From contig AP018536.1 in the NCBI GenBank assembly GCA_003584705.1, positions 3,348,001 to 3,412,000 on the forward strand: 64,000 nucleotides of DNA. The letters run 5' to 3'. The notes under the pieces are model-generated. The model was given only the letters and a program-made list of their open reading frames with translations. It made no database searches and was not told the DNA's origin. The DNA comes from Lachnospiraceae bacterium GAM79 (GTDB lineage Bacteria > Bacillota > Clostridia > Lachnospirales > Lachnospiraceae). The position numbers and the translations under genes are program-made. This document shows positions 9,384-18,072 of this stretch, piece by piece; the first letter of the stretch is position 1, and every line of letters starts with the position of its first letter.

Positions 9384-9690
9384 CAAGAGATGTAGAATCA
9401 CTCAAAGGATCAACATCATGCTCTGCCCCCAGTGCAATTCCAAGATAGCGTTCGCCTTTTTCTATCAGCTGCGCACTTTCAAGACTATATGTTACTGCTA
9501 CTTCATTGGAATCATTTTCGTCTTTAGAAATTTGTAGAACTTGTCTTGCCAGTTCACGAAGATTATCATATTCTGTTTCTGGTATCTCTTTATACTGAAC
9601 ACGTGGCACTTTGTTAATTGCCGCGTCTGTGATCATAATCTTATAGTCACGCTTTTTTGCCATTTCAAGATCATTTAAATTCTCACTCAT
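9384..9690 (-). pseudogene. Unrecognised protein, 3' end lost at the island junction
   Basis: About 102 residues are native, starting with the ATG at 9690 (MSENLNDLEMAKKRDYKIMI). The frame stays open beyond the junction near 9383, but from there it is only the antisense of the Rpn remnant, so the natural C-terminus is missing. The visible part is charged and soluble with a conserved-looking IPETEYDNLRELARQVLQ helix and a LIEKGERYLGIALG segment. I do not recognise the family with certainty. It lies 18 bases downstream of the HEPN gene and may have been its operon partner. The same break truncates two genes that now meet tail to tail. Confidence 0.55.
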
Positions 9691-9708
9691 ATTTACTCAC
9701 TTTCTCTA

Positions 9709-10518
9709 TCACATGTATTTTTTAACAACAATACATTGATCTAAATATTTATGAAGAAATGATATTTGCTGCAATATTTCCACTGCAGCAGCTTCATCAA
9801 TGTCCCAACGTATTCTCAATTCATGCGCTGTGACATTACGAACCATATGTATTATACCAAGTATCATCTCTTTAAGACCATTTTGTTGATTCTGTTCTGA
9901 TGATGTTCTTAGCGAATTAAAGGCAATATATGGATTTTTATTTGAAAACGCTGTCTGAATCAATTCATTTCCATCTTCAGGTAATCCTGTCATCTCACGT
10001 ACTCTGTCACACAAACTCTTGGCAGCCTCTTGTACTGCATGAAAATAATCCTCTGCCAATAATTCCTCTTTACAACATTGAAGAACATATTGATGTGCTC
10101 CATATCCATATAACTTCTGCCTAAGTTCTCTTGTTCTTCTTGTAACTTCTGATACCCCTTGTGCTTTTTGTACAGTTCTAAAGTTTCCTCCATCATCAAT
10201 TTCTATGCCTTTCAGCATCAGAATTTTATTTGTTTCCATTCTTCTTTTAGCATACTTTTCCTCATCTACAAGCCCCCTTGCTGGATCCATACACTTTTGA
10301 ATAAACATATATATTGAGTTACATGACTTTTCTCTATTATATCTTTCCACAAAGGAATTATATAATCTCTTATATTTTGTCATAGTCGGATTTTCATCAG
10401 CAAAATAATATTGTTTGAGCAACACCTCTAATTCTGAACCAGTAAAACCATACTCTGTATCTGCTAACGCTTTACTTATTGCTAAAATCTCTGCTTGCGA
10501 TAAATTTGGAAACTTCAA
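9709..10518 (-). CDS. TIGR02391 (Hypoth_Ymh) family protein with HEPN-type RNase motif
   Basis: The protein has 269 residues when started from a TTG at 10518, which has GGGGAGG seven bases upstream; the longer GTG start at 10542 would lie ahead of that site. The C-terminal ~120 residues match the Ymh/TIGR02391 family: FHAVQEAAKSLCDRVREMTG, then GLKEMILGIIHMVRNVTAHE. RNVTAH fits the R-N-x-x-x-H motif of HEPN ribonucleases, so an RNA-cleaving defensive function is plausible. TIGR02391 proteins are often found next to restriction-modification genes and within defence islands. The N-terminal half is helical with no recognised domain. It is followed closely by the truncated gene at 9384-9690. Confidence 0.75.
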   Translation of the reverse strand: MKFPNLSQAEILAISKALADTEYGFTGSELEVLLKQYYFADENPTMTKYKRLYNSFVERYNREKSCNSIYMFIQKCMDPARGLVDEEKYAKRRMETNKILMLKGIEIDDGGNFRTVQKAQGVSEVTRRTRELRQKLYGYGAHQYVLQCCKEELLAEDYFHAVQEAAKSLCDRVREMTGLPEDGNELIQTAFSNKNPYIAFNSLRTSSEQNQQNGLKEMILGIIHMVRNVTAHELRIRWDIDEAAAVEILQQISFLHKYLDQCIVVKKYM

Positions 10519-10614
10519 TACTATTCCTCCCCTTGTGTTCACAATATTTCTTCAAACTATACTTCAAAATCAAATATATCGTTTTCACATATGTAATACC
10601 TTTTTGTGGTCCTA

Positions 10615-11460
10615 TCACCTCAACGGACACTCTGACATAGTTATCCTATCTGCTAAATCATATAATCCATTTGAATATATATATTGTCGTAAAATATTTA
10701 TATTCTGCTGTGACCTCGGTCCAACTATTACTTCATCTATTATTTTTTCTAAACTGGTTCCCTTTGAATTTCCCATAATATCTGGTTTAAGTATATATAC
10801 TTTCTTTACAACATTACCAATTTCTTTTAGTGCGTATTCTGTACCATACGGAGATTTATTATCCATTGTTGTAATTCTTATTTCATGCTCATTTTTAAAT
10901 GATTTGTGTTTATGTAAATTACCTGCATAAATCAACTGCCTTATCAATTCTTCTTCAGACGAATATATATCTATATTGCCTTTATCAAAATATTTTTTGA
11001 CTATTTCAAAGTAAGCGTCATTTGTTATTGAATCATTATAAAAAACTTCATTGAACATTATATCATTATATCCATATAGGCATTTATATAATTCTCCAAC
11101 ATTAAAAGACAAACAAACACCCATAGCGGAATCCCCATATCTTTCCCATTGAGCCGCATCGTCTTTTTCCGTTGATAAACAAAATGCATATTTATAGCTA
11201 AACGGAATTTGATTATATACCTTTTCAAAAAAATCCTGTCTGCAATACGATTTTAATTCCTTTTCCAATAATTCAATAAAATATGTAATTTCTTTTCTGT
11301 CATTCATTGAACCAGTACTACTCATCCATATTTCCCGCGTTCTCATCATGCATAGAAATGCATTAAGTGAAGTATAGTGATACAATCTATTCCCAAATTT
11401 TTCTTCATACTTTTTTATTCCATTGTCCATTTGAATAAAATCAGCACTATTTAATTCCAT
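10615..11460 (-). CDS. DUF2971 family protein
   Basis: This 281-residue protein matches the DUF2971 family in layout: an N-terminal LYHYTSLNAFLCMMRTREIWMS (read in parts), SMNDRKEI, then CLSTEKDDAAQWERYGDSAMGVCL and a C-terminal HEIRI motif. Conserved His, Arg, Glu and Trp residues in DUF2971 recall ADP-ribosyl/NAD-handling folds, but the activity is not established. DUF2971 genes are common cargo of phage-defence islands. The ATG at 11460 has AAGGTGATG upstream. It is separated by about 95 bases from the HEPN gene and by 408 bases from the helicase gene. Confidence 0.8.
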   Translation of the reverse strand: MELNSADFIQMDNGIKKYEEKFGNRLYHYTSLNAFLCMMRTREIWMSSTGSMNDRKEITYFIELLEKELKSYCRQDFFEKVYNQIPFSYKYAFCLSTEKDDAAQWERYGDSAMGVCLSFNVGELYKCLYGYNDIMFNEVFYNDSITNDAYFEIVKKYFDKGNIDIYSSEEELIRQLIYAGNLHKHKSFKNEHEIRITTMDNKSPYGTEYALKEIGNVVKKVYILKPDIMGNSKGTSLEKIIDEVIVGPRSQQNINILRQYIYSNGLYDLADRITMSECPLR

Positions 11461-11868
11461 TCTAACATCACCTTTCTATAACCCCATCCAAAACACCTAT
11501 ATTATCGCCTGTCGGGTTCATTTCTTAAATCTTTCCTTTGACATCTTAACTTCTTTTGTTAAAGAAAGACGGATGACCTAAGTCATCCGCCTTTTGATGT
11601 TTAGCAGTTTACTCTGTAATGGGAATGAGTTTTAGGTCTTCAGTCCGACCACCATAAATAAGTTTTAAGTTTTCATTCCGACTATAACATCTTCTTGTGA
11701 CCTAAATATACACTATCACATGCTAAAAGTCAATTGTAGCGCTACTTTATACGTTCTATCCATTCTACGGGTTTCAAAATGTTCTTATACCATAAGGCAA
11801 CGAATATGCATATAACATTTTTATTGTCCAACTTCAAAAATGTCCCGTTTCCGGGTGCATCCTCTTAT
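11461..11868. other. Intergenic region with a terminator and two similar 23-bp segments
   Basis: This non-coding stretch lies between the helicase operon end and DUF2971. Besides the hairpin at 11565-11595 it holds two related segments at about 11630-11652 and 11665-11687 (GAGTTTTAGGTCTTCAGTCC and AAGTTTTAAGTTTTCATTCC, each followed by GAC), 35 bases apart. They are too few and too divergent for a CRISPR. Nothing else was recognised. Confidence 0.4.
11565..11595. terminator. Stem-loop, probable bidirectional terminator
   Basis: CGGATGAC (570-577) pairs with GTCATCCG (582-589) across a 4-base loop, flanked by A-rich and T-rich runs (AAAGAAAG and CCTTTTG). It is placed after the helicase operon. 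Confidence 0.55.
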
Positions 11869-14800
11869 CTACTCCTCTTTAGAATACAATTCATCCAACA
11901 CTTGATCCAGCGTTCCTTCCTTTGCATAAGGCAAAGCATCTAACTGTCTGAAATTATGCTTGATATTCTTCGTATCCTCATCAAATCCCAATATGTAACT
12001 TGTTGCTATCTTATATATGATTTCCGTTGGAGCAAGTCCGTACACCTGCTTTTCAAAGATATGCTTCAAGCGTTCCTTATTGTCTGGGAATTGCTTTTTC
12101 ATCTCGTCACTCTGATACAGCCTTTTTACAATCTCTGTAATATACAGACCGGATTTCATATACAAATCAATAAAGGTCTTATCCGGCATATCAAAACAAC
12201 CAGGATTCTCCTGCTCTAGCATGTCCACCATTTTCTTAACCATTGTCTTTGGTGTGAATATCTGGTTGGTTTTCTGCGGTGGAATATAATCAAATATATC
12301 TTCCACACTCTTTTCATCAAAATAATCCGCCAGCTTTTTCTTTAAAGCAAGAAATTCTTTTACCGAATCATCAAATACCACCGAATCAAATAGCTGTCCA
12401 TCAAAGTGCTTGGTCTGTCCGGTTTCTTCCTCTACATAATCGCCACCATCACGCAGAAATTTGAACTGATCCAGTGTGATGCTTGTCACTTCAAGAAACA
12501 CTTTATCTGGAATAATCGTATCAAAAGTCGCAAGTGTTACCGTATTATCTCCGTATGCCATAAGGAATGACGGGATTGTCCTCGAAAAACCACGCAGATG
12601 ATCTCTGACACCATCCTCGATTGTTTCCTTTTCACGCTCCTTTTTCTTGGTTTCTATGGTCTTGACTGTCTCTTTTGTAGATTCTTTTGCAAAATCAGAA
12701 ATAGCAGTTGTCAGTTCCTCATTGAATTTCTCCATAGCCACTTTCTGCTTCTGCTCAAATTCTTTATCAATCTGCTCTGAGGTTTTACCGGTTTCATATC
12801 TTGCCTGCTGTTCAGCAACACGTTGATTTTCTATAACATTTCGCTCAATCTCATAATTGGTATGCAACTTATCAATCATCCGATCGGCTTCATGATTCAA
12901 TTTTGATTCAATCTGTCTTTTATCTGCTGCTTTCATATCAGAGCCATAGGTAGACTGCGCAGTATCCACAACAGCCTTGACTGCACTCTGTTTTACTGCT
13001 TCTTTCAGTTTGTCGATGGCTTTCTGCGCCTTGTCCGGTGCCTGCTTCATCTGCGTCATTGTTTCCTGTACCTGAGATGTCACATCATAAATTTTATCGC
13101 CAAAAACATCCTGTGTTCTTCCAATCACAAATTCATCACTAAGAGCCACTTCCCCATTTTCATCCAGCGATAGATCTTTCTGCACTTCCTCCGTCAGATT
13201 TACCTTGCTCTTTGGTTCTTCTATTGGTTCAAACTTTGTGATAATATCAATGACTTCCTTCGGCGCCCCAAAGATGTTACTGATATTCTGAAACAGGAAA
13301 TTGCTCATAAACCCACGCTTTACAACCTCAATAGAACGAATTTTTCTCGGAATTGTCAGTACCTTTTCCGCATCCAGTTCTACTAATTCTCCCTGTTCAT
13401 CTTCACCAATTACAGGGAAGAAATTAAGCAATTCCTTTACATTTTCCTTCCGCTCCTCTGCAGTACCGCCGCCCTTCGCTGTATTAGGATTCAGATTGTT
13501 GGCAAACTGCTCAAAAATAGTAAGGGTTCTTGCCGGATCAAAGTCAAATACATAAGCATTTTCTTTTCTCTTGAAAGATGTCCCAACTTTAAACAGACAA
13601 GGATTCTGTGCCCGGAATGCCGCCTGCATATAAAGTGCCGGGGATCGCATATTACTAAGCATCAGCACTGCTGTCCATTCTGGAATTGTAATTCCTGTCG
13701 TAAGCTGTCCTACCGACAAAGTAATGGTCTTTTCATGCTGTGCAATAGCCGCAACCACTTTATCATAAGATTTCATTGTTTCCTCATCATCGTCCAGTTT
13801 GCCGTCGCCAGCAGCAAGAACAACTTCATATTCCTGGAATATTGGATGTTCCCTTAATTTTTTTGCCAGCACCTTTGCACTGTCTACCCTATCGAGCAGC
13901 CAGAAGGTGTGCTTTAATTCATCTCGCAATTTTTCCGTAGAAAATGGAAATTTTGTCTGTCTTGTCAGGGCATCGAGAAATTTATCAACGGAAGATTCAT
14001 GGTTAAACTTACCATTGGTAACCGCAAAAAACTCATTCAGATCAAATGCATATTCTTCTGTCTCCCCGTCAATTTCTATGCCCTGCTGAAGCTCATCCTT
14101 GATAATTTCTGACATCTGATAAGTATAGAGATTAAGCTGTGGCAATGTTGAATACGGATTTTCTTCCTCTGCTGAAACATCCCAGTCACGTTTTTTCTTC
14201 TGTTCATCTGCATAAGTCCAGTTATAGATAGCATCATCAGCAAATTTATTATTGGCAAGTGCTTTAAACGGTGTTCCTGACAAATGCAACGTAAATTTAC
14301 GCTTAATACGATCAAATGCAACATCTGTTTTGTAGGTATCCACACCCTCATGTGCTTCGTCGATGACAAGGATATCCCACTCCATATTTGCGACCTCACC
14401 TAATTTATCATACTGACCTCCAAAATAAATGGAACCTTTCATATCCTGCAAGGATACAAATTCAATACATTTTACATTTTCACTGTCTTTTCCTAAAAGA
14501 AAATGTGTATATTCTTCTCTTGTCAACACACCTCTTTTCCCTTTTAGTGCATCAACTTCACTCACAAAAAGATACCCTGATTCACTACCCAGAAATTTGG
14601 CATAATCTGAAAACCACGAATTTGCAATTGCTGGTCGGTTTGTCACAATCAGTACTTTTTCTGCACCGGTTTTCTGCACAAAATCATAGACCGATAATGT
14701 CTTTCCAAATCTCGGCTTGGCATTCCAAAGGAACTCGCCATCTTTATGCGCTGCCTGATAATCAACCGTCATTGTAACCGCACGCTGCTGTTCCTCACGC

Positions 14801-15189
14801 AATTTGTACGGAATCACTGCATCTGTGGTTTTTAGGATACCATGATCTTCCCTGAAATCACGAAACATCTGCTTTGATGTAGCACCATCCACATGAAACC
14901 ACTCATTATTCTTGCCTTTTTCCTGCTCTATACCGGATTTCCGCAAATAAGCATGAAAGTCCTTATCTATGAATGTCTCCCCTGAACCATCATCAAAAGT
15001 GGCATTTCCTTTCCATTCAAGATGCCACTTAACATCAGCAGTATGTGTCTGTTGATTGATACGAGTTTCTACATCCTGCTCTGTATATCCTATCTTCGTC
15101 CAGCCATTATGTCGAACTACTTCCGGAGTGGAATAGCCATAAAGCATCGGAACTACCTGTTTGGTTGTTTGAATGTTAGGTTTATTCAT
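11869..15189 (-). CDS. GIY-YIG nuclease / SF2 helicase / N6-methyltransferase front half, restriction-like fusion
   Basis: The protein has 1106 residues in four parts. (1) Residues 15-85 resemble a GIY-YIG/T5orf172 nuclease: LYGYS, WTKIGYT, Arg43, Glu71, and His79 in FHAYL. (2) Residues 130-600 are a superfamily-2 helicase: Walker-type AKPRFGKT at 157-164, DEAH at 277-280, SGTPFK at 304-309, and a motif V/VI-like TTGITIPEW and MQAAFRAQ. (3) Residues about 690-860 are Lys/Glu-rich coiled coil. (4) From 969 to the end is the start of an Eco57I-like adenine methyltransferase: motif X FTPK at 978, a diverged motif I FIDLYMKSGLY at 1006-1016, then VYGLAPTEI as motif II. There is no catalytic NPPY; that is the first thing in the neighbouring gene, which lies upstream, so the methylase is split and permuted. 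The start ATG is 1 base after the preceding stop, implying coupling. Confidence 0.85.
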   Translation of the reverse strand: MNKPNIQTTKQVVPMLYGYSTPEVVRHNGWTKIGYTEQDVETRINQQTHTADVKWHLEWKGNATFDDGSGETFIDKDFHAYLRKSGIEQEKGKNNEWFHVDGATSKQMFRDFREDHGILKTTDAVIPYKLREEQQRAVTMTVDYQAAHKDGEFLWNAKPRFGKTLSVYDFVQKTGAEKVLIVTNRPAIANSWFSDYAKFLGSESGYLFVSEVDALKGKRGVLTREEYTHFLLGKDSENVKCIEFVSLQDMKGSIYFGGQYDKLGEVANMEWDILVIDEAHEGVDTYKTDVAFDRIKRKFTLHLSGTPFKALANNKFADDAIYNWTYADEQKKKRDWDVSAEEENPYSTLPQLNLYTYQMSEIIKDELQQGIEIDGETEEYAFDLNEFFAVTNGKFNHESSVDKFLDALTRQTKFPFSTEKLRDELKHTFWLLDRVDSAKVLAKKLREHPIFQEYEVVLAAGDGKLDDDEETMKSYDKVVAAIAQHEKTITLSVGQLTTGITIPEWTAVLMLSNMRSPALYMQAAFRAQNPCLFKVGTSFKRKENAYVFDFDPARTLTIFEQFANNLNPNTAKGGGTAEERKENVKELLNFFPVIGEDEQGELVELDAEKVLTIPRKIRSIEVVKRGFMSNFLFQNISNIFGAPKEVIDIITKFEPIEEPKSKVNLTEEVQKDLSLDENGEVALSDEFVIGRTQDVFGDKIYDVTSQVQETMTQMKQAPDKAQKAIDKLKEAVKQSAVKAVVDTAQSTYGSDMKAADKRQIESKLNHEADRMIDKLHTNYEIERNVIENQRVAEQQARYETGKTSEQIDKEFEQKQKVAMEKFNEELTTAISDFAKESTKETVKTIETKKKEREKETIEDGVRDHLRGFSRTIPSFLMAYGDNTVTLATFDTIIPDKVFLEVTSITLDQFKFLRDGGDYVEEETGQTKHFDGQLFDSVVFDDSVKEFLALKKKLADYFDEKSVEDIFDYIPPQKTNQIFTPKTMVKKMVDMLEQENPGCFDMPDKTFIDLYMKSGLYITEIVKRLYQSDEMKKQFPDNKERLKHIFEKQVYGLAPTEIIYKIATSYILGFDEDTKNIKHNFRQLDALPYAKEGTLDQVLDELYSKEE

Positions 15190-15190
15190 G

Positions 15191-16225
15191 CTATTCCATC
15201 TCCTTTACATTAGTTTCGATAAATGCGATTTCCTCTTCGGAAAGCCCATATTTTTTATAGAGTTGCTTGTCAATGTTTGCTATGGATACAGACCAGTCGA
15301 TATCGGATTTATCAGTGAAATCTTGACGAGGGACATATTTCCATACATCAGGCGTTAAATGCTGCGTAATTTTCAATACATTTAACATAGCTCTGGCAAA
15401 CTTACTTTTTATATATTTCAACAGATTTGTTGCTTCAGCCTTGCTATCAAAGCATCCCACACTGATAAATGTTTCCGTAGATCCTATTCCCGGAATACCC
15501 AATACAGGTGCAGTAAGCGTTTCTCCAAAAACACCATTTCCATTTGCGCTTGGTAAAAAAATCTTATACTGAAACAAATTTTTAGGCTGATTAACATAAT
15601 CGGAACGAATATACTTATATACTCTTTGAGAATTTTCTCTTCCCAAAATTCGAATATATTTATTACCGTCATTAGGTGCTTCATTAAAAAAGAACTGAGG
15701 AAGCCGATTAAATATATTCGTTGACATGTCGTATGGATGTCCTTTGCTTAACTGATCCATCGCTTCCGTATGTTCTTGATGTAACTTTTCAGTTAAACGA
15801 TAAGCGGTACGTGTAACTACAAGAGTATCCATCGGAACAAAATCAATCGTATTGTTTACTTTATGAAGAATATGATTGAGTGCTGGATATTTAGTAAATA
15901 CAACAATGGGTTCATACTTAGCATCAGAAGTTCGATAAGTAATAGCTACTCCACCTTTAATATCCGTATTGGCAAATACCTTAGAAGCATCCTCCTCATA
16001 ATGCATTACTTTAAAATGTGGATCATTTAGCATTTTTTCATTCCATGCCTTCGGAGTAGATCCAGCATTAAATAGAAATCTTGCCGGATGTATCATTTCC
16101 ACAGAATCTGCTACCGCATAAGCCGCATCTAAAAATTTGTTATATACCGGTGGTGCATATGTATCATTTTCTCCTATGGCATTATCTTGATACGGCGGAT
16201 TTCCAATCGCAAAATCAAACTTCAT
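15191..16225 (-). CDS. Eco57I-like DNA adenine methylase, catalytic NPPY half
   Basis: This 344-residue protein opens with FAIGNPPYQDN: the methyltransferase catalytic motif IV is at residues 8-11, and no S-adenosylmethionine-binding motif I precedes it. The rest (MIHPARFLF, IKGGVAITYR, then a target-recognition-like region with KIFLPSANGNG and a C-terminal DIDWSVSIANIDKQLYKKYG) matches the second half of Eco57I-family methylases. It must therefore be completed in trans, either by the C-terminus of the helicase protein (motifs X-I-II) or by the 314-residue protein encoded just upstream. Stop and start codons of the three genes are 1 base apart, so all three are co-translated. A role in self-protection of a restriction-like system is inferred. 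Confidence 0.82.
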   Translation of the reverse strand: MKFDFAIGNPPYQDNAIGENDTYAPPVYNKFLDAAYAVADSVEMIHPARFLFNAGSTPKAWNEKMLNDPHFKVMHYEEDASKVFANTDIKGGVAITYRTSDAKYEPIVVFTKYPALNHILHKVNNTIDFVPMDTLVVTRTAYRLTEKLHQEHTEAMDQLSKGHPYDMSTNIFNRLPQFFFNEAPNDGNKYIRILGRENSQRVYKYIRSDYVNQPKNLFQYKIFLPSANGNGVFGETLTAPVLGIPGIGSTETFISVGCFDSKAEATNLLKYIKSKFARAMLNVLKITQHLTPDVWKYVPRQDFTDKSDIDWSVSIANIDKQLYKKYGLSEEEIAFIETNVKEME

Positions 16226-16226
16226 A

Positions 16227-17171
16227 TCATCTACCTTCCTTCATGCTTTTGTATGTCAGTGACTTATCGCTACGCCAGTCATAGATCCGGCAGTACACTT
16301 CTTCCGGTTCTTCTGTATCCTGCTTTTCCGGCTCATCTGCTACCACAAAGTCAAATAGACTAAATTGATGGTATTCCTCTTTGGGCTTTCCAAAAGGGAT
16401 TGTCCCGGATATTCCATCCATCTGCCACAGGTTCCAGACAATGACATTCACAATCTTTCGCAGTTCTGCATCTGTTGGAACTCTACCCCACCTGTCCTGC
16501 ATATAGTCCACAAAAGTTATTAGCAGATTGATTCTTGCAATCAGAAGGCTGTCTCCCTGAAATTCATAACCATACACACTCTGATATGCCCGAAGCACCC
16601 ATTTGAACCATTCTGTTTCATTGACTGTATTTTCATTTACCACACGTAGTTTTCTGTCTAAAATTCCTATCCGCTGCCTAATCTCAAGCAGTTCTCCGGT
16701 AGCTGCATCATAACGCGACACGATGTAGGGAGCTTCGCCACAGGTAATCTCAAGCCTTTTGGAATCGACATATTTTTTCCATCCATCCTCTGTGTCAAAC
16801 CCCACTTTTTCTGTGTTTACCAGCCAACCCTGTTCCTGTTCAGTATTAAAAACATTCTTTCTTCCAAACCACTCCTCATCACAGTGGTTATTCATTTTGT
16901 TGCAAATCCATGAAGGCGTAAACACCTCTGCTTTGGCTTTGGTACGCTCCTGCTGTTGTTCCTTATTCTTTAGCACCCTCGGTTGTATCTCATACTGCGT
17001 AAATCCTTTTAAGATTTCCTCCGTCATTTGTTCCGTTTCCTTGATTGGAGTACCTTTAGAACTATATACCGAAGTTGCAAATATAATATTTTTCTTTGTT
17101 GTCTTATCCTTCAGCAATGCTTTAAGATTTTCACTGACCGGATAAGTATTCAGATTAATTAACTTATCCAT
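16227..17171 (-). CDS. Methylase-like subunit (restriction endonuclease subunit M family)
   Basis: The protein has 314 residues from the ATG at 17171, chosen because GAGG stands six bases before it; an in-frame ATG at 17183 overlaps that site. It contains a motif X-like EVFTPSWICNKM, a characteristic DEEWFGRKNVFNTE, then YVDSKRLEITCGEAPYIVSR, where the E-x-x-C-G-x-x-P-Y run resembles a methylase motif I, and RIGILDRKLRVVNENT. Databases commonly call relatives restriction endonuclease subunit M. It lacks an NPPY motif, so alone it cannot be a complete methylase. It is the first gene of the three-gene operon. A GCTATC/GATAGC hairpin lies just before its ribosome-binding site (about 17190-17215) and may modulate expression. 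Confidence 0.75.
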   Translation of the reverse strand: MDKLINLNTYPVSENLKALLKDKTTKKNIIFATSVYSSKGTPIKETEQMTEEILKGFTQYEIQPRVLKNKEQQQERTKAKAEVFTPSWICNKMNNHCDEEWFGRKNVFNTEQEQGWLVNTEKVGFDTEDGWKKYVDSKRLEITCGEAPYIVSRYDAATGELLEIRQRIGILDRKLRVVNENTVNETEWFKWVLRAYQSVYGYEFQGDSLLIARINLLITFVDYMQDRWGRVPTDAELRKIVNVIVWNLWQMDGISGTIPFGKPKEEYHQFSLFDFVVADEPEKQDTEEPEEVYCRIYDWRSDKSLTYKSMKEGR

Positions 17172-17393
17172 TTTTATCCTCATTTCTAAAGCCAGCTATC
17201 CTTGATAGCCAGCTTGGAAAAAATGTATACATTTCCAGTAATCGTATACATAAAACCATTCTTACATATTGTATCACGAAATCAGTCGAAATTCAGTAAT
17301 TTTCTGTCAAAACTTCGTGAAATTTCACAGTTACAAATCCAAATTTTTCTCATGAAAAAAAGTATACCATTTCAGTTAGAACACATGAACTAT

Positions 17394-18002
17394 TTAACTG
17401 GATTTTTCATATTTTACTGCCTTGCTGTAAAACGTCTTAGGGCACATATTACAAGCCTTTGCTGCTTCTTCTATTGTGATTTTCCCTGCCCGCCAGTCTT
17501 TGTGCATCTGATAAAAGTTTTCTGGAATTGGTAATGGTGGTCTGCCGAACTTTACGCCCCTTGCTTTTGCCGCTGCAATTCCCTCCGCCTGTCTTTGCTT
17601 GATATTGGTACGTTCGTTTTCTGCGACATAGCTGAGCAATGCCAGAACAACATCGCTGATAAATGTTCCGAGCAGATTCTTTTCTCTGCGGGTATCTAGC
17701 AGTGGCATATCTATAACAACAATATCTGCTTTCTTCTCTTTCGTGATAATGCGCCATTGTTCATTCAATTCCCCGTAATTCCTGCCTAAGCGGTCAATCG
17801 ACTTGATATACAGCACACTGTTTTCATTTAATTTTCGCAATAACCGCTTATATTGTGTTCTCTCAAAATCCTTACCCGACTGCTTATCCATATAAATGTT
17901 ATTCTCAGGTACTCCCATCTCCGTTAATGCGATTTTCTGTCTATCCTCATTTTGCTCCTTGGATGACACTCGCATATATCCATAAATGTTTATTTCTTCC
18001 AT
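17394..18002 (-). CDS. Small serine recombinase (resolvase/invertase family)
   Basis: This is a 202-residue site-specific recombinase. The N-terminal catalytic domain starts YGYMRVSSKEQN with the nucleophile Ser in RVSS, followed by the active-site arginines (SIDRLGRN). The long E helix (VALLSYVAENERTNIKQRQAEG) leads to a short C-terminal helix-turn-helix (KITIEEAAKACNMCPKTFYSK). The size fits DNA resolvases and invertases, not the large transposon integrases. Start at the ATG 18002 (GGGAGG nine bases before); a TTG at 18026 is less likely. It lies 220 bases upstream of the methylase operon in the same orientation and next to the IS110 left end. It could be an island maintenance resolvase or an inversion switch; no inverted recombination sites were found by eye. 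Confidence 0.88.
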   Translation of the reverse strand: MEEINIYGYMRVSSKEQNEDRQKIALTEMGVPENNIYMDKQSGKDFERTQYKRLLRKLNENSVLYIKSIDRLGRNYGELNEQWRIITKEKKADIVVIDMPLLDTRREKNLLGTFISDVVLALLSYVAENERTNIKQRQAEGIAAAKARGVKFGRPPLPIPENFYQMHKDWRAGKITIEEAAKACNMCPKTFYSKAVKYEKSS

Positions 18003-18072
18003 GTATTTTTGCCTCCCATCTGCCAATTTTTCCTACTTAGGTCTAGTATTTGCATGCATATTGGTATATAAC

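Noticed and set aside
9375-9405. Possible left attachment site matching the guaA 3' end
   Set aside because: Only scattered matches (TTTGAG, CTACA, TCTTG) with gaps; not a convincing direct repeat.
11618-11690. Two similar ~23-base segments suggesting a CRISPR remnant
   Set aside because: Only two copies with several differences, no third unit and no cas gene in the window.
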